Source: a virus
Virus record (IMG/VR): IMGVR_UViG_3300036766_000876
Coordinates: 30,300-94,299 of that record
Reading direction: 5' to 3' (one strand)
DNA: 64,000 nt
Shown here one piece after another: positions 7,202 to 15,311 of this stretch. The notes beneath the pieces were generated by a model. That model was not told the DNA's origin and ran no database searches. It saw nothing but the letters and a program-made list of their open reading frames with translations. A program made the translations under genes and the position numbers. Numbering within the stretch: the stretch's first letter is position 1; each line of letters starts with the position of its first letter.

Positions 7202-9787
7202 CTACAGCTTCACCTTCTCCAGGCTCCCCCAGGACGCCCCCATCTCGACGTCCACCTCCAGGGGCACGAAGTCGGTGGCCCAAGGGAAGTTGAGCATCTC
7301 GTGGCGAGCGGCCAGCGCGGCGTCCTTCCACGTCTTCTTGGGAGCCACCAGCATGATGCTGTCGTGGATGGGGAGCACGAGCTCCGCGTCGATGGCCCCG
7401 GCCTCGATTCGGCTCACCACGCGGGCGATGGAGGCGACGCAGAAGTCGCTGGAGGTGCCCTGGATGGGGCTGTTGATGGCGCCGTTCTTGGCATTGGAGG
7501 CCGCGTACCGCCCCTCGTCGCTGTCGTCCCCGATCCGCCACAGCGGCCGCCACCGGGCCTTCTGGCCCTCCCAGATTGTCCAGCAGCCGCCCGCGGCCCG
7601 AGCGAAGGACACAGCCTCCCTCGTCCAGCGGCCGTACGCCTTGAACTCCCCGAAGATGGCCGCACGAATGGCCGCCGCCCTGTGCTCGTCGATGCCGAGC
7701 TCCGCGGCCAGGGAGCGGTCCGTCTTCCCGTAGGCGATGCCAAAGTTGTACGCCTTGGCGCCTGTGCGGTGGACCTTCGTCACCTGCTCCGGCTCGATGT
7801 TCCAGGCGAGCTTGCAGATGAGCTTCGCTGTGCCGAGGTGGAAATCCACGCCTGACTTGAACAGCGCGGCCATGGCCTCGTCCCGGCTGAGGAGCGCCGC
7901 AATCCGGAGCTCTAGCTGGCTGTAGTCGAGCTGGACGAGGACCTTCCCATGCGGCGCGCGGAAGCAGTCCCGGGCCCGCTTGCCGTCCGCGTCGTCCGCC
8001 CGTGGCAGGTTCTGGAGGTTGGGATTGCTGCACGACGTCCTTCCAGACCGCGCCCCGTCCAGGTGGATGCTGGGGCGGATCCTCCCGTCGTCGTCAACGT
8101 ACCGCGGCCAGTCGTCGGAGTAGCCCACGAGCTTCTGGTGGTGGCGGTACTCCAGGATGTACCCAGGGAGCGGGTGTTGCCCCTTGAGGAGGCTGAGCGC
8201 CTCCTCCCCAGTGCTCGGCGCCCCGCCCTCCGTCTTGAATGGCGGGTTGAGCCCGAGCTCGTCATACAGCACGCGCGCAAGCTGCTGCGGGCTGTCCACG
8301 TTGAGCGTCGTTCCACCAAGCGCGTACTGCTGCACCTTGTCGAAGGCCTCGTCGCGCGCCTGGCGAGCCATGTCCCCGAACAGGAGGCCCGCCTGCGCGT
8401 CGAAGGGCACACCCCACTCCTCCACGCGCTGGATGGCGACTGCCGCCGGCATCACGACGTTGTCGAGAATGGCCTGGCGCTCGGGGCTCCGCATCACCTC
8501 CAGGCTCAACCTCGACTCGATGCGCGCCGTGGAGAGCGCGTCCCGCGCGGCGTACCGCTGGCGGAGCTCCGGCTGGAGGAAGGCGAAGGCGATGGCCTTG
8601 GGGTTGGGGGCGTACTTGGCGATGTCGAAGCCCTGCCACTCCTCCAGGTCGATGTCGTTGAGGAAGCTGAACGAGCCTGTCCTCGCGGCGGCATCCTTTG
8701 CCTGCTGGGCGGCAGCCGTGGCGATGCGCAGACACACTGCGTCGAGCGCCTCGTCCGCCTCCCGCTTGTGGCCGCCCATCCCAACGAGCTCAGCCATGTC
8801 TGCCAGGTTGCCCGTCGCCTCCGGGTCCATCAGCTTCCGCTTCAGCCGCACATCGAAGGAGATGCCCCTCACGATGCAGCCGAGAGCCGACTTGAGCGCT
8901 GCCTGATCCACCTTGACGTTGGCCCCGCCCTTGGGCGCGCTGGCGTCCTCCAACAGGGAACGGAGAGGCGCGAACACGGCGGCATCGAGGAGCGCCTTCT
9001 CGCCCCAGACGAAGACTTCCTGTCCGCCAACAGGGGCCGCGGAGAGCTCCAGCAACTTGAAGTCGGGCCCCCACTTGCTCCCTGCGTACTCCAGGTCGAA
9101 CGCGAAGGAGTCCGCCGCCTTCAGGACACCAACAGCGGAGGCGCTGTCCTCCGGCGTCTCCACAACGGCTGCCTCCGCTGAGAGGTGCCACGGCTGCTGG
9201 ACGGCCGCCTTGAGCGCCCACCGGAGGTCCTCCTCGAAGTACTTCCACAGGAAGCGGTTGTGCCCACAGTCGCGTGGGTGGAGCACAAAGAAGACCGGCA
9301 CCGGCCTCCCGTCGTTCCACAGCCAGGTGTACGTCTTCCGCGCGTTGAGGGGCTGCACCCTGCGGCCCACAAAGGAGAGCGCCGCCTCCGCCCCGAGGAG
9401 GACGACGCGATCCGGCTGCGTCTCCCTCAGCGTCTCCGCCAGGTGGCTCCGGCACGCCAGGATGTCACGGTCCGTCGTCTCCACCTTGCCGAGGCACCGG
9501 ATGCCGCTGTCCAAGACGATGCCACCGTCCCACCAGCGGCGTACCAACGGGCGGAGCTTCGCGCTCGCGGCCCCAACGAACGGCCGCCCCTCCATGTCCT
9601 CCGCCCTACCCGGACGGTCCCCTACGACAAGGAGCTTTGGCCCCTCGGCAGGGAACACCTCCGGCATGAGCACCCGCTTGCGCCCGTCCGACTGAGCGCA
9701 GCGGTTGCAATCCTGGCCAACCTGGCGTGGCGTGGCGAGCTCGACCGCGAGGCGCGGTGGCGTCGGGTAGAGCTTGATGCGCCGCAC
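7202..9787 (-). CDS. DNA polymerase I with fused N-terminal uracil-DNA-glycosylase domain
   Basis: The 861-residue protein has three parts. Residues 1-195 form a family 4 UDG-like domain: four cysteines placed as an iron-sulfur site (C27, C30, C98, C112), motif GDRPGRAED (56-64), GRPFVG and an HP motif at 170-171. Residues about 225-430 form a 3'-5' exonuclease with DLE (D231, E233), NVKVD and YAARD motifs, so proofreading looks intact. The remainder is family A polymerase: DYSQLELR (motif A), RTGAKAYNFGIAYG (motif B) and HDS (motif C, usually HDE). Start is GTG at 9787, immediately after the upstream stop. Confidence 0.95.
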   Translation of the reverse strand: MRRIKLYPTPPRLAVELATPRQVGQDCNRCAQSDGRKRVLMPEVFPAEGPKLLVVGDRPGRAEDMEGRPFVGAASAKLRPLVRRWWDGGIVLDSGIRCLGKVETTDRDILACRSHLAETLRETQPDRVVLLGAEAALSFVGRRVQPLNARKTYTWLWNDGRPVPVFFVLHPRDCGHNRFLWKYFEEDLRWALKAAVQQPWHLSAEAAVVETPEDSASAVGVLKAADSFAFDLEYAGSKWGPDFKLLELSAAPVGGQEVFVWGEKALLDAAVFAPLRSLLEDASAPKGGANVKVDQAALKSALGCIVRGISFDVRLKRKLMDPEATGNLADMAELVGMGGHKREADEALDAVCLRIATAAAQQAKDAAARTGSFSFLNDIDLEEWQGFDIAKYAPNPKAIAFAFLQPELRQRYAARDALSTARIESRLSLEVMRSPERQAILDNVVMPAAVAIQRVEEWGVPFDAQAGLLFGDMARQARDEAFDKVQQYALGGTTLNVDSPQQLARVLYDELGLNPPFKTEGGAPSTGEEALSLLKGQHPLPGYILEYRHHQKLVGYSDDWPRYVDDDGRIRPSIHLDGARSGRTSCSNPNLQNLPRADDADGKRARDCFRAPHGKVLVQLDYSQLELRIAALLSRDEAMAALFKSGVDFHLGTAKLICKLAWNIEPEQVTKVHRTGAKAYNFGIAYGKTDRSLAAELGIDEHRAAAIRAAIFGEFKAYGRWTREAVSFARAAGGCWTIWEGQKARWRPLWRIGDDSDEGRYAASNAKNGAINSPIQGTSSDFCVASIARVVSRIEAGAIDAELVLPIHDSIMLVAPKKTWKDAALAARHEMLNFPWATDFVPLEVDVEMGASWGSLEKVKL

Positions 9788-10375
9788 TCAGCCCTCGCCG
9801 GCCTCTCCATAGGCGGCGAGGTTGGACACCACCTTGTCGCGGAGGTCGCGCACACGGGACACCACAGGCAGCGCGCGGAGCTTCTCGCACTCTGCGATGA
9901 TGGCCTCCACGTCGGAGGGCTTGAAGCCCTTGGACTTCATCACCCAGTCGAGGACCTCGATGAAACGCCCCGTCTTCGCCACCTTCTCCGGCACGCCCTC
10001 GATGGCGGGCGACGGCTGCGCCGCTGGAGCCGCCGACTCCGTCTCTGAAACCTTCTTGGCCCCCTGCCCCACCCACGGAGCGGCCTCCTGGACAGCCTCC
10101 TTGGGCGCAGAAGACAACGAAGGGCTCGTGGCCATGGCCTCTACCAGCGCACGTGGGCTCGCAGCAGCCCTTGGCACCTCGACCGTCGAGCCAGCAGCCG
10201 GCCCGCCCACGCGCACGGCCTGGATGGACTTCGAGGCGAGCTTCTCCAGCACCGCGTAGGCGTCCTCCAGGGAGAGCCCGCTGATGCTCAGCACTGGGGC
10301 GTCGTACCGGACCAGCCTCAGCCCGCCCATCACCTCAGCCTCGCCACCAAACTCCGTCACCTTCGTCAAAGCCAT
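9788..10375 (-). CDS. Protein of unknown function with disordered linker
   Basis: The 195-residue protein lies directly upstream of the polymerase and its TGA touches the polymerase GTG. It has a compact N-terminal part (to about residue 58), an Ala/Ser/Pro-rich linker (about 59-130) and a helical C-terminal part. I recognise no family. Tight coupling to the polymerase suggests a replication accessory role, but that is inference from position only. A GGGGAGG ribosome site precedes the ATG at 10375, and a 5-bp stem with a 6-nt loop (10391-10406) lies just before it. Confidence 0.75.
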   Translation of the reverse strand: MALTKVTEFGGEAEVMGGLRLVRYDAPVLSISGLSLEDAYAVLEKLASKSIQAVRVGGPAAGSTVEVPRAAASPRALVEAMATSPSLSSAPKEAVQEAAPWVGQGAKKVSETESAAPAAQPSPAIEGVPEKVAKTGRFIEVLDWVMKSKGFKPSDVEAIIAECEKLRALPVVSRVRDLRDKVVSNLAAYGEAGEG

Positions 10376-10441
10376 GTCGTCCAGCCTCCCCGGGGTTGAT
10401 TCCCCGCCTTCCCCCTTGCCCGGCTCGCTCCAGTTTTTCCC

Positions 10442-10831
10442 TCACGCCTTCCCGGTTGTGAACTGCGGGAACGTGAACGGCTCGTTGCCCCGCGGCTGCT
10501 CCTTCTGGCCCGTGTGGAAGACGTGCTCCTGCATCCACTCCTCGATGAGGCTCCTCACACCGTCCGGGGCCGCGTCGATGAGGTCCACCGCGTGCTGGCG
10601 GGAGCCGGCCTGGTGGAGCCCCTCCTCGATGTCGGAGAAGAGCTCCTCCAGGAGCTGGTCCACCAGCAGGTACACCGTCACGGTCGCGGAGAGCCGCGAG
10701 TCCTCCTTGGTGTTGCACGGGAGGTGGTACACCTCGCGGAGGGCTCGCTTGAGAGCATCAGCCACCTCCCCAACGTGGATGCCCCTTGGCTCCACCCGCT
10801 TCCTGCGCCGCTGCTCGGTCACGTCAGACAT
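10442..10831 (-). CDS. Small helical protein of unknown function
   Basis: The 129-residue protein overlaps the primase end by 13 nt. The ATG at 10831 is preferred because GGAGG lies 7 nt before it; a longer in-frame version would lie deeper inside the primase gene. The middle is helical and acidic (LVDQLLEELFSDIEEG). No family recognised. The position between primase and polymerase genes suggests replication or repair. Confidence 0.72.
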   Translation of the reverse strand: MSDVTEQRRRKRVEPRGIHVGEVADALKRALREVYHLPCNTKEDSRLSATVTVYLLVDQLLEELFSDIEEGLHQAGSRQHAVDLIDAAPDGVRSLIEEWMQEHVFHTGQKEQPRGNEPFTFPQFTTGKA

Positions 10832-11670
10832 CTTCGCACCTCCTCCGCCAACCACGCCTTGTCCACTTCATCTGGGTCCTTCTTTGGTGGGAGCCGCACG
10901 CTCCCAGCCCGCTGCCCCTCCAGCCCCAGGCGCATCGCCAGGGCATCCCCCTCCTCCCATGCGTCCCCATCCAGGACGATGGCCACGGGCCGGGGGCAGT
11001 CGGCCAGGGCGAGGACCTGCGGCTCGCTGGGCTTCCCCAACAGGGCCACGGCGTCCGGCCAGAGCGCCAGCGCGTCGAGCACGCCCTCCACCACCATCAC
11101 CGGGCGCTCCGTCTGCTCGTTCAGCGCGGTGTGATTGTAGAGCAAGTTGGCCCGGTCCATCCGTGGCGGGTACAGGTACGGTGAGACAGCGAGCCCCGTC
11201 CAGTCGCGCGTGACGTACCCCTGCCACACGTTGTCTGGGGAGAGCACCGGCACCACGATGCGGTCCTTGTACCTGCCGGCGACACACGCCCCGACCTTGG
11301 CCTGCCTCCAGACGCCCTCGTCAACGAGCCCCCTGCCCAGGAGGTACTTCCGTGCCGGAGCCAGCGAGAGCGCCCCGCGCCCCTCCGCGCTGGCGAGCTC
11401 GTAGAAGCCCTCCGGCGCGCCCATGTCCGCCGGCCCATCGAGCTCCGGGCGCAGCTCAAACTCCTTCGCGTCGTAGCCCTCCAGGCGCCCGACAAGCCCA
11501 CACTTGAAGCAGCGGTACCAACCAGTCGCCGGGCTGAACGAGAAGCAACCTCGCCTGTCGGCCTTCCCAGTGCGGACGATGCACGCCAGGCAGATGCCGC
11601 GGACGTGCTCCCCACCTCCGTGGCAGGCACGCGCGGACTTCTCCGCCAGCTCTCGAACGTTGGACTTCAG
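10819..11670 (-). CDS. DNA primase with zinc ribbon and Toprim domain, CTG start
   Basis: The 283-residue protein has an N-terminal CHC2-like zinc ribbon with C27-x2-C30 and C54-x2-C57 flanking FSFSPATGWYRC, and a Toprim domain with VVEGVLDAL and VLDGD motifs. It would synthesise RNA primers with the neighbouring DnaB-like helicase. The first ATG in frame comes at codon 83, after the zinc ribbon, and there is no ATG, GTG or TTG between the upstream in-frame stop and the first zinc cysteine. A CTG at 11670 sits 4 nt after GAGGAGG and overlaps the previous stop as CTGA. I therefore place the start there. It is short compared with DnaG. Confidence 0.85.
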   Translation of the reverse strand: MKSNVRELAEKSARACHGGGEHVRGICLACIVRTGKADRRGCFSFSPATGWYRCFKCGLVGRLEGYDAKEFELRPELDGPADMGAPEGFYELASAEGRGALSLAPARKYLLGRGLVDEGVWRQAKVGACVAGRYKDRIVVPVLSPDNVWQGYVTRDWTGLAVSPYLYPPRMDRANLLYNHTALNEQTERPVMVVEGVLDALALWPDAVALLGKPSEPQVLALADCPRPVAIVLDGDAWEEGDALAMRLGLEGQRAGSVRLPPKKDPDEVDKAWLAEEVRRCLT

Positions 11671-11942
11671 ATGTCCTCCTCGTAGAGGACATCACCGCTG
11701 CACTCGAACGTGGCCCCGTGGCCAGTGCTGTAGGACTTGGCGAAACTGATGAGCCGCAACCGCTGGAGCGTCATGGGCGAGCCCCGCGACTGCTTGCTCG
11801 TCGAGCGGATGACGATGAAGCCCTGGCCCAAGCCCTCTTCGTCCATCCGGTCCGCCAGCAGGCGCTGGAGGTCCGCCGTCGAGAGCCCGGCCAGCCTGGC
11901 GACGGCATCGGCGCGGAGCTCGCTGTCGCGGCGTGGACTCAA
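11667..11942 (-). CDS. Small protein of unknown function between helicase and primase
   Basis: The 91-residue frame starts at a TTG that overlaps the helicase stop (TTGA) and ends in a TGA that overlaps the primase CTG. GGAGAGG lies about 10 nt upstream of the TTG. The N-terminal half is helical (LRADAVARLAGLSTADLQRL) and the C-terminal half probably forms strands. No family recognised. Its location in the middle of a helicase-primase pair suggests a small replisome partner, which is inference. Confidence 0.7.
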   Translation of the reverse strand: MSPRRDSELRADAVARLAGLSTADLQRLLADRMDEEGLGQGFIVIRSTSKQSRGSPMTLQRLRLISFAKSYSTGHGATFECSGDVLYEEDI

Positions 11943-13498
11943 AACGGGGCTGCCTCTCCACCAGCGTCTCCGCCGCCCGGCTCGTCGTCCTCATCATCAC
12001 CAGGCACTCGCATGGCGTTCTTCAGCCCCTTGTAGGCGTCGCTGACGGTGGCTCCCAGGAGGAGCGCAGCGGAGGCGGCAGCGCTCGCGGTCTTGACGTC
12101 CAGCGCGCCCGAGAGCGGGGTGAAGCCCACCAGCGGCGTGTGAGACGCAGGGAGGTGATGCGTGATGAGCGGGAGCGGCCGCCGGTCGATTGGGGCCACC
12201 TGGCCGCAGGCGAAGTTGGTGGGCACGGGCCCGGCCTTCTTGCGGCCCTCCCCGTAGCGAATCTTCGCCAGCCAGAAGGTCATCTCCTTCGTCTCGTCAT
12301 CGAGGTTGAGGGTGATGAACTGGTCCACCACGCGCGCCTTGTGCATGGAGTCGGCGGTGTGCTCCAGGTCAATCATCTTCCCCTTCTTCTCATCCCGGCC
12401 GCGGCTCTGGCTCGCTGTCAGACCCAGCTTCCGCTCCGCTTGGACGTGGATGCGCATCTTCTCGTAGACGACGCGCATCTCCTGGTACATGCCCTTCTCG
12501 TCCACCTTCCCGGTGGAGGTCAGCTTGTCGGCGTAGTCCACCACGAGCACGTCCACCCGCCTCCCAAGCCGCCGCTCGATTTCGCGCTCCCACTCGATGA
12601 GCATTTCCACGGTGGTGACGTGCGGCGCGAAGTCCTGCACGACGACGGGCGTCGGCTTGTACGCCCGGAGGCGCATGTCCACGGCCTTGTCGTCCGTGCC
12701 ACCGTACACCTCGTCGATGGTGAAGCCCGTCTGGTTGGCGTAGATGCGAGAGAGGACCTGCTCCGTCGGGAGCTCCAGCGTCGCGTAGGCCACCTGGAGG
12801 TTCCTCATGCTGAGCTGGCTGGCGATGTGGCTCAAGGTCATCGACTTGGCTCCACCAGCCGCCGCCATGAAGCACGTCAGCGTCCCCCATGGGACGCCTC
12901 CATTGAGGGACTCATCCAGCCCGGCCACGCCGAACTCGCACTTGGGCATCCCTCGGACACGGGCGATGGCAGCCAGCCCGGCATCCGGCGTGGCAACGAT
13001 GCCGATGCCGGCCTCACCCTTCCCGAGGGACTCCTCGCGCTGCATGATGGAGCGAAGCTGCTCCCAGTCCTCGGCGCCGTGCTCGTCAACGGCCGCCTGC
13101 GCAGCGGCGAAGCGCAGCCGCTTCCGGAGTACTGCCACCAGCTCCGCCTCGACCTCCTCCGCGTCTGGTGGGCGATCCACGTCGTCGTAGGCGTCGAAGA
13201 GCCCGGCGACGGAGCGCACGTCCTCCTCGGTCAGCTTGCCAGCCTCCCGGCGAGAGGCGACGTGGGCAATGACGACGGCGGAGCTCGACGGGCCCGCGCC
13301 TCGCTCCCGGAGGATGGTCTGCGCGCTCTCCAGAGCCAGCCTGCACTCCGGCTGCTTCAGGAGCTCCGGCCGGCACTCGTGCGCGGTGCGCGCCAGGAAG
13401 CGCGGCACCGTGCAGGCGAGGAAGGCTACGGCCCGCTCGAACTCCTTGGGCAGGTTGTACGGCGCGTCCTGTCGTCCAGCCTTCTTCTGTGGTGCCAA
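11939..13498 (-). CDS. DnaB/gp41-like replicative helicase
   Basis: The 519-residue protein has a helical N-terminal domain and a RecA-type motor: LNGGVPWGTLTCFMAAAGGAKS (Walker A within 212-219), a VVDYADKL Walker B at about 319-326 and a later SQSRG segment as in hexameric helicases. The Walker A is unusual because Ala replaces the normal Gly just before the Lys. It would unwind DNA ahead of the polymerase and recruit the primase. Start is TTG at 13498, one base after the upstream stop, with AGGGAG before it. Confidence 0.9.
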   Translation of the reverse strand: MAPQKKAGRQDAPYNLPKEFERAVAFLACTVPRFLARTAHECRPELLKQPECRLALESAQTILRERGAGPSSSAVVIAHVASRREAGKLTEEDVRSVAGLFDAYDDVDRPPDAEEVEAELVAVLRKRLRFAAAQAAVDEHGAEDWEQLRSIMQREESLGKGEAGIGIVATPDAGLAAIARVRGMPKCEFGVAGLDESLNGGVPWGTLTCFMAAAGGAKSMTLSHIASQLSMRNLQVAYATLELPTEQVLSRIYANQTGFTIDEVYGGTDDKAVDMRLRAYKPTPVVVQDFAPHVTTVEMLIEWEREIERRLGRRVDVLVVDYADKLTSTGKVDEKGMYQEMRVVYEKMRIHVQAERKLGLTASQSRGRDEKKGKMIDLEHTADSMHKARVVDQFITLNLDDETKEMTFWLAKIRYGEGRKKAGPVPTNFACGQVAPIDRRPLPLITHHLPASHTPLVGFTPLSGALDVKTASAAASAALLLGATVSDAYKGLKNAMRVPGDDEDDEPGGGDAGGEAAPF

Positions 13499-13499
13499 G

Positions 13500-15311
13500 T
13501 CACTCCCTCAGGGCCTTTGGCAGTTGCCAGACCCAGCGGCCTTCGTTGATTCGCTCACGCACTACTTGCCCCACGCGCATCGAATTTTCCCGAGCAATCC
13601 GCCGCGCCTCGCTCGCCCCCTCCGGGAAGTGCGCAGCCACCAGGGGCTCGATGCTGGCCCGGTCCCGGAGCGGGAGCCCCAACACGTCGAGCATCAGCTT
13701 GCGGTAGCGGTCCCCGAACTCCTTGCCAGAGCGAGTCGGGATGAGCGCTGTCACCGAGTAGTCGCCGGCCGACTCCCGGAACATCCACCGGCCCTCTGTC
13801 AGCGTCTTGGGGGACAGGAGCATCTTCGTCTGCGGCACGAAGCGCTTCCTGGCGTTGGTGGGGAGCTTCGTCAGGATGCGGTCCAGCGCCCAAGCGACCC
13901 AGGCCCCAGGCCGGATGTCGTGCTCCAGGAAGACGTCCAGCGCGTCCTCGAAGTACTTCCGCGTCTCGCCGGCCATGCGGATGGGGCGGCACCTCCCGAC
14001 ACGGGACTCCACGGCTGAGCGGTACCACTTGGCGCAGAAGGCGAGCTGTGCGTCCCTCACCTTGTCCTCCGGGATGTCCTCGTACGTGGGCACCTTCGGG
14101 GGTGGTGGTAGCTGCGAGCACGTCTCGTCAGCGGTGGGGTGAGGAGGCAGCCCGTTGAGCCCCGGCAGGGTGACTCCGGGGAACGGGCCCGAGAAGGCCC
14201 CGAGGGCCTCTAGACGAGCGCGGGTGGCTGGGGTGCCGCCCTCCCCCACCTTGGGGGTTGAAAACAGCGAGGCGGGCCTCTCGCGGCCTTCCGGCAGGAC
14301 TTCGCGGAGGGAGGTAGCGGCCGGCTTCTTGAGCTTTGGAGCCTTCTTGGGTGCCACGTTGGGGGCCTCTTCCGTTGAACTTTGAAGGGTGCACGCGGCG
14401 GGCTGTTTCGCCGCGTGCGTTCCCGAGCGAAGCGAGGGAACAAGCTCCTTAGAGACTTGTAGAGGGTAACTACTTAGGGGCGCCTCTTGATCGTGCCCCA
14501 GTTCGGCGCCTCTATCGTGGCCTGTCGGATTCAAAACGGCCTCGAACTTTTGGTGCTTTTCTTCGGCGCCGACTTGGCGTGGGTCCACCCAGTTCTCCTT
14601 GGCTCCTTTCTGGATGTTCGCTCGCGCGGGGAGCCATTGGTGGTTCTCCGGGCGCATGGCCTCAAGGACGTGAGCCTGTTGTGTGAGGTCGAACCTGGCC
14701 AATGGCTTCACATGGTCGATGTGCCAAGCGGAGCGTTCCCCGGGGCACGGTCCGAGCGCCTCGCAGATCGCCTGGTAACTGAAGCCGTGAATGTCGTCGA
14801 AAGCAGGCCTAGCTTTGCCGCTGGTGGCCCAGCTCCGGAAGGCGTTCGCCAGGTTCGCTCTGAGGCGCCGCGCAACTTCCTCTGAGGCGGTAGACTGGAT
14901 TTTTTTGACGCCAGCACCCTCCCGTTTCCCACCGTGGTTCCGGCTGATTGGGAGCTTCATCACCGTTCCCCAGGTGTCTGTGGGGACGAGGACGTGCTCG
15001 CGGCCGGCCCACGCGCCTCGCACCTCCCGGACGTACACGCGGATGGGTGCGCCGGAGTCCTGCCTCTTCCAGACGAAGCCGAGGTCCCTCACCAGCCCCG
15101 CCTCCCGGAGGCGCATCAGGGCCCGCTGAGCGGTGCGCCGCTTGAGCTTGGAGAAGCCCTTGGCCCGGCAGATGCCTGGCACCGTGGCGGTGACGGTGCC
15201 GTAGTAGTCCCTCAGCCGGCAGAGGTAGCTCCACACCTGCACCGCCACGTCCCCCAAGCGGAGCTCGAAGCTCCTCCGCGGGATGCGCGCGTCCCCAACG
15301 AGGGAGCTCAA
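13500..15311 (-). CDS. Replication-initiator-like protein with internal HNH domain
   Basis: The 603-residue protein has three parts. Residues 1-105 look like a winged helix-turn-helix (RRTAQRALMRLREAGLV). Residues about 150-245 form an HNH nuclease-like domain with WHIDH at 196-200, NHQWL at 223-227 and N232/K235. After a long low-complexity linker (about 260-410), residues about 415-603 form a domain seen next to phage helicases. I infer origin recognition or helicase loading from context. Start is TTG at 15311, overlapping the UvsW-like stop as TTGA; the longer frame would be inside that gene. The HNH part may be an insertion. Confidence 0.82.
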   Translation of the reverse strand: MSSLVGDARIPRRSFELRLGDVAVQVWSYLCRLRDYYGTVTATVPGICRAKGFSKLKRRTAQRALMRLREAGLVRDLGFVWKRQDSGAPIRVYVREVRGAWAGREHVLVPTDTWGTVMKLPISRNHGGKREGAGVKKIQSTASEEVARRLRANLANAFRSWATSGKARPAFDDIHGFSYQAICEALGPCPGERSAWHIDHVKPLARFDLTQQAHVLEAMRPENHQWLPARANIQKGAKENWVDPRQVGAEEKHQKFEAVLNPTGHDRGAELGHDQEAPLSSYPLQVSKELVPSLRSGTHAAKQPAACTLQSSTEEAPNVAPKKAPKLKKPAATSLREVLPEGRERPASLFSTPKVGEGGTPATRARLEALGAFSGPFPGVTLPGLNGLPPHPTADETCSQLPPPPKVPTYEDIPEDKVRDAQLAFCAKWYRSAVESRVGRCRPIRMAGETRKYFEDALDVFLEHDIRPGAWVAWALDRILTKLPTNARKRFVPQTKMLLSPKTLTEGRWMFRESAGDYSVTALIPTRSGKEFGDRYRKLMLDVLGLPLRDRASIEPLVAAHFPEGASEARRIARENSMRVGQVVRERINEGRWVWQLPKALRE

